From: Flavobacterium sp. 245
GTDB taxonomy: Bacteria; Bacteroidota; Bacteroidia; Flavobacteriales; Flavobacteriaceae
Direction: 5' to 3'
Assembly (NCBI RefSeq): GCF_004362055.1
Contig: NZ_SNXB01000011.1
Location: 1-64,000, forward strand
DNA length: 64,000 nt
Below the pieces are notes generated by a model. It did no database searches. It saw only the letters and a list, made by a program, of their open reading frames with translations, and had not been told where the DNA came from. Made by a program: the position numbers and the translations under genes. The stretch's first letter is position 1; every line of letters starts with the position of its first letter. Shown here piece after piece: positions 23,715-32,929 of the stretch.

Positions 23715-26186
23715 TTATTTAATTGGATTTAAAATCAAATCAATTCGTTTGATGCAATCCTCATAATGGTATTTTGTTTCTGTATTTACCGCTGCCGCTT
23801 TCGCAGCTGCAAGCAATTTTTTCAAAGTGCTTAATTCGCCACGAACCAAGGCTCTAAGATCTGATTGTGCTACATTGTAATACGTTGCAAATCGGTCAGT
23901 AGGTTTAAGTTCTTCGGTCATTAAAGCGCCCATTCGGTCGATGTAAGCTCTTTGTAGATTTCTGCGATAAATAGTAACATTTGATGCTGCTGCAGTTTCT
24001 TTCCAAATTCCTTTGCGAAGATCTTTAAAGAAATCTAAAGCTTTGTAAGTGTCAGCGCCAAGAATTTCATTATCCATTAATCTTCCAATTCGGCTTACGC
24101 TTAATAAATTGTTCAGATGCCTAACCTGAATATTTCTAAAAGTTTCAGTATAACCTGCGTATTCTGTATTTTTTAATGTATTGATATTGACAATCCAAGT
24201 TGGCGATGCAAAAGCATTTGCCTGAAGCCAGTTCATCGCTTCAATTTGTCTTGCCTTTGGAACAGCTTCGTAAACATTTCCTTGCTGATTTGGATTTTTT
24301 GTGTTTTCATAGACACCTCCAACATTCGTGACAACGTGCCCAACATATCTTCCCCAAACATCTAATAATTCTTTATACAATTCACCTAAATCATCATAAT
24401 CATTAGTAACCTTGCTGGTCCACTCGCTTAAATGATTCGCCACATATTCCAGATTTTTCATTCCGTATGTACTGGCATTCATAGAATTATTCCCAATATC
24501 TTCCGTTTGAGAAGAAGGATCAAAAGTACTGCTCTGTTTTCCGAATTTATAAATTGGATTTCCAGCTTTGTCTAAAATCCATTTATCTAATGTTGCTTTT
24601 TCGTCCTGCGGTGACTTTGCATTCGGAATTACTCTGTATCCCCAATTCAATGCATAATGATCATAAGCTCCCATTTTACGGATAAAACGAATATTTTGAT
24701 CACCAGGCTGCGCAATATAATTATATCTCGCATAATCCATTATACTGGCTGAAATACCGTTTTCTTGCGTAAAAGGTCCGTTTCTATAACTTTCAACATC
24801 ATACGAACAGCTTGCTCCCATATTGTGCGGAAAACCTAATGCATGACCCACTTCATGTGCAATTACCATTCGCATCATTTCGCCCATTTCCTCGTCACTT
24901 GTCTGAAGTGTTCTCGCAGACGGATTCGCTGCTCCAGTTTCTAACAAATATCTATTTCTGTACGAACGCAAATGATTGTGATACCAAATAACATCACTTT
25001 CGATAATTTCTCCCGTTCTTGGATCAGAAACACTTGGTCCAACGGCGTTTCTTGTTGTGCTTGCAACATAACGAATCACAGAATAACGAACATCTTCTGG
25101 GCTAAAATCTGGATCTTCTTCTTTTGTTGGCGCATCTTTTGCTATAATTGCATTTTTAAATCCGGCAGTTTCAAAAGGTTTTTGCCATTCTTCAATTCCC
25201 TGTTTGATGTATTTTTTCAATTTTTCAGGAGTTGCAGGATCTAAATAATACACAATTGGCTTAATTGGTTCGACCAATTCTCCTCTTGCATATGCTTCAG
25301 GATCTTTAGGCTCTAATCTCCAGCGTCTGATATACGTTTTCAAATCTGATTTTAATTCATTGCTTCCATAATCGTATTGACTCACTGTAAACCAGCCCAC
25401 ACGCGGATCTGCTAGTCGAGGTTTCATAGGAATTTCTGGCAATAAAATCATCGACTGATTCATTTGAATACTGATTGACTCTGTATCTTCTAGCATTGAT
25501 GGTTTTGAAGCGTTATAAGTCATGTCCTGAATAACTTCAATATTCATCGGGAAACTTTTTATCTTATTGATAAAACTTCTTGAATCATCAAGACCCTTTA
25601 CTTTATAAGTTTCACGCATTTCTCCGGAAATTCCGCTGATTGCCTTTACATCTGTACTGTAAAATTTAGTTACGTCGATTACAGTATTAGCCGAATCTTT
25701 ACTGAAAGCTACAATATCAAAAGCAAATAATGTTGGCTCATAATTATTTGATTTAACAGAAATACTGATTGGCAAAGTGTCATTAGCAACCGAATTATAC
25801 GATTTTGATTTAATCAAAATTTTATCTTGAAAACGCTGCCATACAATCAATTGCTCGTTAGTTTCAGAACCAGCGTTTACATAACCTCCTCCTAAGTTTG
25901 AAGGCAGTTTTGCAAGTCTGCTTACCAGTAGCATATCTTTATTTAAATATTTGTTCGGAATTTCAAAGTAGTATTTTTTATCCACTTTGTGAACCGTAAA
26001 AAGTCCTTCATCCGAGACAGCATCTTTTGTAATTACCTTGCTGTACTCTTTAATTGTTGATTCTGGTTTCTTTTCTGCTGGAGGAGCAGTTTGAGTTTCG
26101 TCTTTTTTCTTTTTCGACTGGGCAAATTGGTGAGTTGGAAATAGCGTAAAAGCCGCTATTGTAGATAAAATGAAAAATTTCTTCAT
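23715..26186 (-). CDS. Secreted zinc-dependent metalloprotease (DUF5117/DUF4953 type)
   Basis: The 823-residue protein has a signal peptide (cut after about residue 22). An N-terminal region (about 40-290) matches DUF5118/DUF5117. The metalloprotease domain has the extended zinc motif HEVGHALGFPHNMGAS at about residues 443-458: His, Glu, His and a third His as in metzincins. A Met-turn candidate is ASIMDYARYN about 30 residues later. The long helical C-terminus ends in AKAAAVNTETKYHYEDCIKRI. It is probably periplasmic or exported. The family is common in Bacteroidota and its substrate is unknown. A promoter is visible at 26217-26246. Confidence 0.88.
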   Translation of the reverse strand: MKKFFILSTIAAFTLFPTHQFAQSKKKKDETQTAPPAEKKPESTIKEYSKVITKDAVSDEGLFTVHKVDKKYYFEIPNKYLNKDMLLVSRLAKLPSNLGGGYVNAGSETNEQLIVWQRFQDKILIKSKSYNSVANDTLPISISVKSNNYEPTLFAFDIVAFSKDSANTVIDVTKFYSTDVKAISGISGEMRETYKVKGLDDSRSFINKIKSFPMNIEVIQDMTYNASKPSMLEDTESISIQMNQSMILLPEIPMKPRLADPRVGWFTVSQYDYGSNELKSDLKTYIRRWRLEPKDPEAYARGELVEPIKPIVYYLDPATPEKLKKYIKQGIEEWQKPFETAGFKNAIIAKDAPTKEEDPDFSPEDVRYSVIRYVASTTRNAVGPSVSDPRTGEIIESDVIWYHNHLRSYRNRYLLETGAANPSARTLQTSDEEMGEMMRMVIAHEVGHALGFPHNMGASCSYDVESYRNGPFTQENGISASIMDYARYNYIAQPGDQNIRFIRKMGAYDHYALNWGYRVIPNAKSPQDEKATLDKWILDKAGNPIYKFGKQSSTFDPSSQTEDIGNNSMNASTYGMKNLEYVANHLSEWTSKVTNDYDDLGELYKELLDVWGRYVGHVVTNVGGVYENTKNPNQQGNVYEAVPKARQIEAMNWLQANAFASPTWIVNINTLKNTEYAGYTETFRNIQVRHLNNLLSVSRIGRLMDNEILGADTYKALDFFKDLRKGIWKETAAASNVTIYRRNLQRAYIDRMGALMTEELKPTDRFATYYNVAQSDLRALVRGELSTLKKLLAAAKAAAVNTETKYHYEDCIKRIDLILNPIK

Positions 26187-26216
26187 TTATTGCAGGTTTA
26201 ATGGTTATTTGATAAA

Positions 26217-26246
26217 CAAAAATAATTTTTGATTACAATAACACAA
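26217..26246 (-). promoter_or_regulatory. Promoter of the metalloprotease gene
   Basis: On the minus strand TTG (26246-26244) is followed 22 bp later, start to start, by TATTTTTG (26224-26217), an exact TAnnTTTG box. The start codon is 30 bp downstream. Confidence 0.5.
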
Positions 26247-26304
26247 GGCATTACGTCTTCATTAACTTTTTATTAACTAGAAAATAAGGTTTATAATAAT
26301 AAAA

Positions 26305-26332
26305 AAAGGTTCAGCTGTTAAACTGAACCTTT
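26305..26332 (-). terminator. Terminator after hemL
   Basis: A ten-bp stem AAAGGTTCAG / CTGAACCTTT with an eight-base loop lies 21 bp past the hemL stop. The minus-strand side runs into T-rich sequence. Confidence 0.82.
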
Positions 26333-26352
26333 ATAAATATATTTTATTTGAT

Positions 26353-27639
26353 TTAAAATGTTTTCGAAACTTTATCGATCGCATTAATTGTAAAGTCTAA
26401 ATCTTCATATGTTAAAGCATCGGTAATAAACCACGTTTCGTATGCTGATGGCGCGATATAAACCCCTTCCTGCAATAATCCGTGGAAGAATTTTTTAAAT
26501 GTTTCGTTATCTCCTTTTGCAGCCGTCTGAAAATCAGTAACCGGATTTTCATCGAAGTGAACAGAAATCATAGAACCTACTCTATTGATGGTAAAAACAA
26601 CATTATTTGCTTTTAAAACTTTATCAATTCCTGCTTCTAAATAAGCTGTTTTTTCTTCTAAACGAGTAAAGATTTCGCGGTCGCTATCTAAAGCTTTCAG
26701 CATTGCTAAGCCAGCAGCCATTGCTAACGGATTTCCTGATAATGTTCCTGCCTGATAAACTGGTCCTAGAGGCGCTAAATAATTCATAATTTCTTCGCGT
26801 GCCGCAAAAGCACCAACTGGCAAACCACCGCCTATTACTTTTCCGAAAGTTACAATATCAGCATTGATATTATACAATTCCTGAACTCCTCCACGAGCCA
26901 AACGGAAACCTGTCATTACCTCATCAAAAATTAATAAAATTCCGTTTGCGGTACACAATTCTCTTAAACCTTCTAAGAAACCTTTTGCTGGCGGAATACA
27001 ACCCATATTTCCAGCAACTGCTTCGATAATAATAGCAGCAATTTCACCTTTATTAGCTTCGATTAGTGTTTTTACATTCTCTAAATCATTGTATTTTGCT
27101 AACAAAGTATCTTTTGCAGTTCCTTCAGTAACACCTGGACTGTTTGGAGATCCGAAAGTTACAGCGCCACTTCCTGCCTGAATCAAAAAGGAATCAGAAT
27201 GTCCGTGGTAACAACCTGCAAATTTGATGATTTTATCTCTTTTTGTAAATCCTCTTGCAAGACGAATCGCGCTCATACAAGCTTCTGTACCAGAATTTAC
27301 AAATCTAATTTTATCAATATTTGGAACCATAGAAACAGCCAAAGCTGCAATTTCAGTTTCCAATTCTGTTGGCATTCCAAATGAAGTTCCCAGTTTTGCT
27401 TTTTCGATTACTGCATCAACTACCGGCTGATAAGCGTGACCTAAAACCATTGGTCCCCAAGAGTTGATGTAATCTATTAATTTGTTTCCATCTTCATCAT
27501 ACAAATAAGCACCTTTGGCACTTTTTACAAAAATTGGAGTTCCGCCAACTGCTTTAAATGCTCTAACTGGTGAATTTACTCCTCCCGGAATTACTTTTTC
27601 TGCTGCAGCAAAAAGCTGACTACTTCTTTTATATAACAT
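26353..27639 (-). CDS. hemL: Glutamate-1-semialdehyde 2,1-aminomutase
   Basis: The 428-residue PLP enzyme converts glutamate-1-semialdehyde to 5-aminolevulinate in the C5 route to haem. The N-terminus MLYKRSSQLFAAAEKVIPGGVNSPVRAF is diagnostic. GTEACMSAIRLARG binds the cofactor phosphate, IFDEVMTGFR precedes it in the fold, and VTFGKVIGGGLPVGAF carries the PLP lysine at about residue 266. The length is normal. It is the last gene of a minus-strand cluster starting at 30110; 45 bp separate it from the small membrane-protein gene upstream. The other haem genes are not in the window. Confidence 0.97.
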   Translation of the reverse strand: MLYKRSSQLFAAAEKVIPGGVNSPVRAFKAVGGTPIFVKSAKGAYLYDEDGNKLIDYINSWGPMVLGHAYQPVVDAVIEKAKLGTSFGMPTELETEIAALAVSMVPNIDKIRFVNSGTEACMSAIRLARGFTKRDKIIKFAGCYHGHSDSFLIQAGSGAVTFGSPNSPGVTEGTAKDTLLAKYNDLENVKTLIEANKGEIAAIIIEAVAGNMGCIPPAKGFLEGLRELCTANGILLIFDEVMTGFRLARGGVQELYNINADIVTFGKVIGGGLPVGAFAAREEIMNYLAPLGPVYQAGTLSGNPLAMAAGLAMLKALDSDREIFTRLEEKTAYLEAGIDKVLKANNVVFTINRVGSMISVHFDENPVTDFQTAAKGDNETFKKFFHGLLQEGVYIAPSAYETWFITDALTYEDLDFTINAIDKVSKTF

Positions 27640-27684
27640 TTTTTATTTTAGATTGTTAGATTGTTAGATTTTAGACTTCTTTGA
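27640..27684. repeat. Iterated TTAGATTG spacer
   Basis: The spacer between hemL and the upstream small gene contains TTTTAGATTGTTAGATTGTTAG followed by ATTTTAGACTT. These are degenerate 8-bp iterations like the ATCTAAAATCTAAAATC runs near 30480-30520 and 54648-54700. Confidence 0.5.
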
Positions 27685-27939
27685 TTATCTACTTAAGCCT
27701 TGATCTCTCACAAACTCATTGAAATATTTTTGTTCTGTTTGCTCTGCTTTCGAAAGCGCTTCTATTTTCTTATCCGACATTCCAATTGGTGAATAAAATG
27801 TCCATTTCCAGATTGGTCGGGATTTTATAAAAAAATGTTTTTCTCCAAATTCGTCATGAATATAAACGCCACAAAAAAGTCTAATACTTATGATTATTAA
27901 ACAAATAAAAATTATAGCAAAGCCTTTTTTCTTCATCAT
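27685..27939 (-). CDS. Small membrane protein of unknown function
   Basis: From the ATG at 27939 the product has 84 residues. An N-terminal hydrophobic segment (about residues 5-23, FAIIFICLIIISIRLFCGV) is followed by a soluble tail FFIKSRPIWKWTFYSPIGMSDKKIEALSKAEQ. A longer GTG start at 27957 is possible but would add VVFRIM; two consecutive ATGs at 27939 and 27936 are preferred. No family is recognised. The gene is tightly placed behind the glucosaminidase gene and probably translated from the same transcript. Confidence 0.6.
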   Translation of the reverse strand: MMKKKGFAIIFICLIIISIRLFCGVYIHDEFGEKHFFIKSRPIWKWTFYSPIGMSDKKIEALSKAEQTEQKYFNEFVRDQGLSR

Positions 27940-27970
27940 TATTCTGAAAACTACCACTGCGACTGAAAAC

Positions 27971-28876
27971 TTACTTCACTTTCAATCTTTGCCCTATTGA
28001 AAGCGCATTATCAGTTAAATTATTTTTTAGTTTTAAATCATCAACTAATAAATTGAATTTTTTTGAAATTGAATACAAAGTATCTCCTTTTTGAACTTCA
28101 TATAAATTCGGATCATTGGAGTTCATATTTATCTTTGGATCCGAAGCCGCATCATACGATGATTTTCTTGTTGGAGCCGATTTATTAATTGCAACATACG
28201 TTTTTCCTGTAACCTGACAATCATATTGATGCAGATTATAACGCTCAATATAACTGATTAATTTATCTGGATAATTTGGATCTGTTGCATAACCAGCCGC
28301 TCTCAAACCTTTTGCCCAAGCTTTATAATCATCTTTTTCGTAAGTAAATAAAGTCGCATATCTATTTTTTCCGACCAAGAATAAAGCATGATCTCTATAT
28401 GATTCTGCAGCTTCTGTATATTTTCTAAAACATTCTTGCTCTGCATCATCGTCATGACGAACACTTTCTCCAAGCCAATCTTTATGGCATTTTATTCCGA
28501 AGTGATTATTAGCTTCAACTGCCAAATCACCTTTTCCTGCACCCGATTCTAAAATTCCCTGAGCCAAAATAATACTCGCAGGAATTCCGTATTTCTGCAT
28601 GTTCCCTATTGCAATATCTTTAAATTGCAAGATATACATATTAACTAAATCGCTGGTAACAACTGTTTTTGAAGTAGATTGAATAACCTCAGTTGTATTA
28701 TTTGTAGAAGGGTAATTTTTACCAATTGGTTTAACTGGAGTTTGTTTTTTAGTTGCCACTGCCCTAGGCCTCGACACTGCCGCTGCCTGCTTTTTTGTAG
28801 TTGCAATAGCAGGCTTGCTTGACGAACAGCTTGCCAAAACTATAACTGTAAAGAGCAATACTATTTTTTTAATCAT
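27971..28876 (-). CDS. Glucosaminidase (GH73-like) lipoprotein with LysM domain
   Basis: The 301-residue protein has a lipobox VLASC (Cys17), a Lys/Thr/Pro-rich linker, and a glucosaminidase domain (about residues 85-215). This domain contains YGIPASIILAQGILESGAGKGDLA with the expected catalytic Glu in LESG, then NNHFGIKCH and YRDHALFLVGKNRYATLF. A C-terminal LysM domain (about 256-300, YEVQKGDTLYSISKKFNLL) binds peptidoglycan. It should cut N-acetylglucosaminyl bonds of the cell wall from an envelope-anchored position. Its start overlaps the stop of the upstream deaminase-like gene by four bases (ATGA), showing translational coupling. Confidence 0.92.
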   Translation of the reverse strand: MIKKIVLLFTVIVLASCSSSKPAIATTKKQAAAVSRPRAVATKKQTPVKPIGKNYPSTNNTTEVIQSTSKTVVTSDLVNMYILQFKDIAIGNMQKYGIPASIILAQGILESGAGKGDLAVEANNHFGIKCHKDWLGESVRHDDDAEQECFRKYTEAAESYRDHALFLVGKNRYATLFTYEKDDYKAWAKGLRAAGYATDPNYPDKLISYIERYNLHQYDCQVTGKTYVAINKSAPTRKSSYDAASDPKINMNSNDPNLYEVQKGDTLYSISKKFNLLVDDLKLKNNLTDNALSIGQRLKVK

Positions 28877-29778
28877 TGTTTTTTGAGTATTGGTAATTTT
28901 TTCTGCTTCAGTTTAATATTCATTCCATCAATTCCCTGTAATCCGCCGGTGTGAATGAGTAAAATTTTTGAATTGGCAGGAAAATAATTTTTGCTGATTA
29001 AATCTATAACGCCAAAAACCATCTTTCCTGTATAAATTGGATCTAAGGGCACTTTTGTTTCTTCAAAAAAAGCATTTATAAATTCGATTAACTCTAAATT
29101 TATCTTCCCATAACCTCCAAAATGATAGTCAGAAATTAAATTCCAGTTATCTTTTTCTGCAAAAATACGAATTTCATCGTTTAAAAAGTCACCTTTTAAT
29201 GCCGGAAACCCTAAAATTTTCTGATTTGGCAACGCACTATTTATTAATCCGGAAATTGTTCCGCCAGTTCCAACAGCACAGCAAACGTAATTAAAACTTG
29301 CATCTTCGTCAGTCAAAATCTCTTCGCAACCTTTTACAGCAAGTTCATTTGTACCGCCTTCGGGAACCAAATAAAAATCACCAAACTTACTTTTTAATTT
29401 TTCTAAAAATGAAGTTTTGCTTTTTAAACGGTAATCTTCTCTCGAAACAAACTCAAATTCCATTCCGTTTTCTTGAGCAAATTTTAAAGTCGGATTTGCT
29501 TCAATTTTATCAAAAAGTTCATCACCACGAATAATTCCGATTGTTTTAAAACCTTGTTCTTTTCCTGCAAATGCAACCGCTGCAATATGATTGGAAAAAG
29601 CACCGCCAAAAGTCAATAAAGTCTTTTTATTTTCGGCTTTCGCCTGAAGCAAATTGTATTTTAATTTTCTGAACTTATTCCCCGAAACAAAGGGATGAAT
29701 TAGATCTTCCCGTTTTATTGTCAGAGAAATATCATTAGGGAAATTAATATTTATATGTTGATTGAAAACTGGATTCAT
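28873..29778 (-). CDS. 1-Aminocyclopropane-1-carboxylate deaminase / D-cysteine desulfhydrase family protein
   Basis: The 301-residue protein has a fold-type II PLP domain. SGNKFRKLKYNL supplies the likely PLP lysine (K35), TFGGAFSNHIAAVAFAG binds substrate, and AVGTGGTISGL binds phosphate. Family members either open the ring of ACC or release sulfide from D-cysteine; sequence alone does not separate them, and the desulfhydrase or a broader D-amino-acid role is the more common result in non-plant-associated bacteria. The gene overlaps both neighbours by four bases, so the three genes form a coupled set. Confidence 0.85.
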   Translation of the reverse strand: MNPVFNQHININFPNDISLTIKREDLIHPFVSGNKFRKLKYNLLQAKAENKKTLLTFGGAFSNHIAAVAFAGKEQGFKTIGIIRGDELFDKIEANPTLKFAQENGMEFEFVSREDYRLKSKTSFLEKLKSKFGDFYLVPEGGTNELAVKGCEEILTDEDASFNYVCCAVGTGGTISGLINSALPNQKILGFPALKGDFLNDEIRIFAEKDNWNLISDYHFGGYGKINLELIEFINAFFEETKVPLDPIYTGKMVFGVIDLISKNYFPANSKILLIHTGGLQGIDGMNIKLKQKKLPILKKQ

Positions 29779-30110
29779 TTTAATTTGATGTAATTTAAAA
29801 ACTGAAAAAATGATCGGTTTTTCAAATAATTCATATCGGTTTCTTTGGTGTAAGCTTCTCTTTCAAAACTGATATTTCGATAAGCCAAAGCCCCATTTTT
29901 ATATTGAATGAGACGAATTAGATATTCTAAAAAATACCAGATAAAAAACGGAATTACTAAAAGTTCCAATTGCTGTTTTAAATGAATTTTTTCATGATTT
30001 ACAAAAACCTCATTTGTTTTATCAAAACCATATTTTACAATCACAAACGGAAATACAGCCATACCGCGATATCCTTTCGGAATTAAATATTTGGCAACAA
30101 TCAGAAACAT
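29775..30110 (-). CDS. Small membrane protein with HExxH motif (possible minimal gluzincin)
   Basis: The 111-residue protein carries VNHEKIHLKQQLELL with the zinc-metallopeptidase motif HEKIH at residues 39-43. A hydrophobic segment (about 49-66) comes next, followed by ISFEREAYTKE at 81-90. An HExxH plus a downstream E-x2-x-A-Y helix is the arrangement of gluzincin-type active sites, where the second Glu completes the zinc site. It is too short for known full-length peptidases. No family name is recognised. It is the first gene of the coupled set with the deaminase-like and glucosaminidase genes. Confidence 0.65.
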   Translation of the reverse strand: MFLIVAKYLIPKGYRGMAVFPFVIVKYGFDKTNEVFVNHEKIHLKQQLELLVIPFFIWYFLEYLIRLIQYKNGALAYRNISFEREAYTKETDMNYLKNRSFFQFLNYIKLK

Positions 30111-30226
30111 TGGCTGTAAAATTTATAAATTTGTAGCTATAAAATTATTCGATATCATTAAAATCATAATCAAATATTTTTATTTTTGATTTCAAAATTA
30201 TCAAAACACGAACGCGAAGCAGATTT

Positions 30227-30409
30227 ATGAAAGAGCAAAGTAATGAAAATAAATTAATCGAAGGCGAAGATTTTTACTATACGCCCGAAGGTTATAAGTG
30301 CTTCACTGAAAAACATCATTTAAAAAGGGGTTATTGTTGCAAAAGCGGCTGTCGTCACTGCCCGTATGGGTTTGATAAAAATACCGGTCGAATTAGGAAA
30401 TCTAATTAG
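30227..30409 (+). CDS. DUF5522 small cysteine-rich protein
   Basis: The 60-residue protein contains EGEDFYYTPEGYKCFTEKHH and RGYCCKSGCRHCPYGFDK, the signature of DUF5522. Cysteines C37, C38, C42 and C45 could bind zinc or an iron-sulfur centre. Function is unknown; the protein is cytosolic by sequence. It is divergently transcribed from the HExxH protein gene with a 116-bp spacer. Confidence 0.82.
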   Translation: MKEQSNENKLIEGEDFYYTPEGYKCFTEKHHLKRGYCCKSGCRHCPYGFDKNTGRIRKSN

Positions 30410-30905
30410 ATAATGTGCCAATTAGAAAATTAGATAATTCTTTTAATATGTCAATTTGAAAATATGCCAATTAGATAATTCAAAAATCTAAAATCTTAAG
30501 TCTAAAATCTAAAATTATAAATGGATATTCGCTCTCGAAAATTTAGGATTAAAATCCACAAATCCTATCACAGGTCGGATATTCGTTATCCCTAGCTTTT
30601 AATTAGATAATTTGTCAAGTAGAAAATGAGGCAATTATTTCAGGTCGAATTTTCATTGATAATACATTTCGCTCCTATGGAGCTTTTGTAATGGATCGAT
30701 TTTATTTTTCTATAAACATGACGCCTTTCCAAGGCTAGAAATAACTCCGTAGGAGTGCAATATTTATAGAAAAAATTAACGCCTGGATATATAGCTCCAG
30801 CGGAACGATATAATTCCAACACAATAATTTAAAATAGACAATTGATTATCTGACTTCAAAAAAATCTAAGAAGTCTAAAAATCTAATATCTAAAAATCTA
30901 AAAAA
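30410..30905. repeat. Non-coding region with AT iterations and REP-like palindromes
   Basis: This 496-bp spacer has two parts. 30405-30530 and 30838-30905 hold degenerate AATTAGATAATT and AATCTAAAATCT iterations. 30640-30822 holds three short palindromic modules: GCTCCTATGGAGC (about 30670-30683), ACTCCGTAGGAGT (about 30754-30766) and AGCTCCAGCGGAAC (about 30792-30806). Around them are CTATAAACATG / TTTATAGAAA flanks and a GCCTTTCCAAGGC dyad (about 30723-30735). This is the pattern of a REP-like interspersed palindromic cluster. A 60-codon ORF through it is probably not a gene. Confidence 0.65.
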
Positions 30906-32882
30906 ATGACTTTCAAAGAAGAAATACAACAAGGAATTCCAAATATATTACCTCCAAAAAAAGAATACGATTTGGCGATTAATCATGCGCCAAAACGAAA
31001 AGAAATTCTTTCGGCTGAAGAAAAAAAACTGGCTTTAAAAAATGCTTTACGCTACTTTGAACCAAAACATCATGCCGAATTAATTCCTGAATTTTCAGAA
31101 GAATTACAAAAATACGGGCGTATTTACATGTACCGTCTTCGTCCGGATTACAGAATGTACGCGCGACCAATTGATGAATATCCTGGGAAATCATTGCAGG
31201 CAAAAGCAATCATGCACATGATTCAGAACAATCTGGATTATGCCGTGGCGCAACATCCGCACGAATTGATTACCTATGGTGGAAATGGAGCTGTGTTCCA
31301 AAACTGGGCACAATACTTATTGACTATGCAATATTTGTCTGAAATGACAGATGAGCAAACTTTAACGATGTATTCAGGTCATCCGATGGGATTATTTCCT
31401 TCACATTCAGAGGCACCAAGAGTTGTAGTAACAAACGGAATGGTAATTCCAAATTACTCTAAACCGGACGATTGGGAAAAAATGAATGCTTTAGGCGTTT
31501 CGCAATACGGACAAATGACCGCGGGAAGTTATATGTATATTGGCCCACAAGGAATTGTACACGGAACTACAATTACGGTTTTGAATGGTTTCAGAAAAAT
31601 AAAACAAAATCCAGAAGGAAGTCTATTCGTAACCTCTGGTCTTGGCGGTATGTCTGGTGCACAGCCAAAAGCCGGAAATATTGCCGGATGTATTACCGTT
31701 TGTGCCGAAGTAAATCCGAAAATCACTAAAATTCGTCATGAGCAAGGATGGATTAATGAAGTTGTAACTTCTACAGATGAATTGGTAACGAGAGTAGCTT
31801 TGGCAAAAGCCAATAAAGAAACCGTTTCAATTGCTTATTTAGGAAATGTGGTGGATGTTTGGGAACGATTTGATCAGGAAAACATCAAAATTGATTTAGG
31901 TTCAGATCAAACTTCGCTTCATAATCCGTGGGCTGGAGGTTATTATCCAGTTGGAATATCTTTTGAAGAAGCAAATGATTTGATGGCTAATTATCCCGAA
32001 TTATTCAAAGAAAAAGTTCAGGAAACACTACGTCGTCATGCAGCAGCGATTAACAAACATACTGCAAAAGGAACGTATTTTTTTGATTATGGAAATGCCT
32101 TTTTACTTGAAGCTTCGCGTGCTGGAGCCGATGTTATGGCCGAAAATAATATCGATTTTAAATATCCAAGTTATGTTCAGGATATTATGGGGCCAATGTG
32201 TTTTGATTACGGATTTGGTCCTTTCCGTTGGGTTTGCACTTCGGGAAAACCAGAAGATTTACAAAAAACTGATACTATCGCAAGTCAGGTTTTAGAAGAG
32301 TTAGCAAAAACTTCTCCAAGTGAAATTCAGCAGCAAATGCAGGATAATATCAAATGGATTAAAGGCGCACAAGAAAATAAACTGGTTGTAGGTTCTCAAG
32401 CTCGTATATTATATGCCGATGCAGAGGGCAGAATTAAAATTGCTGAAGCTTTTAACCAAGCGATTGCAAGAGGCGAAATTGGCGCGGTTGTTTTAGGACG
32501 CGATCATCATGACGTTTCTGGAACTGACTCGCCTTACAGAGAAACTTCAAACATCTACGACGGATCTCGTTTTACAGCCGATATGGCAATTCAAAACGTC
32601 ATTGGCGACAGCTTTAGAGGAGCAACCTGGGTATCGATTCATAACGGTGGTGGCGTTGGCTGGGGAGAGGTTATAAACGGCGGATTTGGTATGGTTCTTG
32701 ATGGTTCTAAAGAAGCTTCAAAACGTTTAGCATCAATGCTTTTTTGGGATGTTAATAACGGAATTTCAAGACGAAGCTGGGCTCGAAATGACGAGGCCAT
32801 TTTTGCGATAAAAAGAGCCATGCAAGTTGAGCCTTTACTAAAAGTAACTTTGCCTAATATAGTTGACGAAAGTCTGCTTTAA
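30906..32882 (+). CDS. hutU: Urocanate hydratase
   Basis: The 658-residue product is urocanase, which hydrates urocanate to imidazolone propionate in histidine degradation, using tightly bound NAD+. YGGNGAVFQNWAQYLLTMQYL, SGHPMGLFPSHSEAPRVVVTNGM, the NAD-binding TSGLGGMSGAQPKAG and the YGFGPFRWVCTSG segment with the expected active-site Cys are all present. It belongs to the longer (about 650-residue) form found in Bacteroidota rather than the 550-residue proteobacterial form. No other hut gene is in the window, so the pathway must be completed elsewhere. The start follows AATCTAAAAATCTAA iterations. Confidence 0.96.
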   Translation: MTFKEEIQQGIPNILPPKKEYDLAINHAPKRKEILSAEEKKLALKNALRYFEPKHHAELIPEFSEELQKYGRIYMYRLRPDYRMYARPIDEYPGKSLQAKAIMHMIQNNLDYAVAQHPHELITYGGNGAVFQNWAQYLLTMQYLSEMTDEQTLTMYSGHPMGLFPSHSEAPRVVVTNGMVIPNYSKPDDWEKMNALGVSQYGQMTAGSYMYIGPQGIVHGTTITVLNGFRKIKQNPEGSLFVTSGLGGMSGAQPKAGNIAGCITVCAEVNPKITKIRHEQGWINEVVTSTDELVTRVALAKANKETVSIAYLGNVVDVWERFDQENIKIDLGSDQTSLHNPWAGGYYPVGISFEEANDLMANYPELFKEKVQETLRRHAAAINKHTAKGTYFFDYGNAFLLEASRAGADVMAENNIDFKYPSYVQDIMGPMCFDYGFGPFRWVCTSGKPEDLQKTDTIASQVLEELAKTSPSEIQQQMQDNIKWIKGAQENKLVVGSQARILYADAEGRIKIAEAFNQAIARGEIGAVVLGRDHHDVSGTDSPYRETSNIYDGSRFTADMAIQNVIGDSFRGATWVSIHNGGGVGWGEVINGGFGMVLDGSKEASKRLASMLFWDVNNGISRRSWARNDEAIFAIKRAMQVEPLLKVTLPNIVDESLL

Positions 32883-32929
32883 ACCAAAAGTTACTCATAA
32901 AATAGAGAACATTAAATTTCTAAATAATT

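Noticed and set aside
30640..30822. 60-codon minus-strand ORF
   Set aside because: It runs through the REP-like palindromes, its residues are dictated by the repeat words, and there is no promoter or coding signature.
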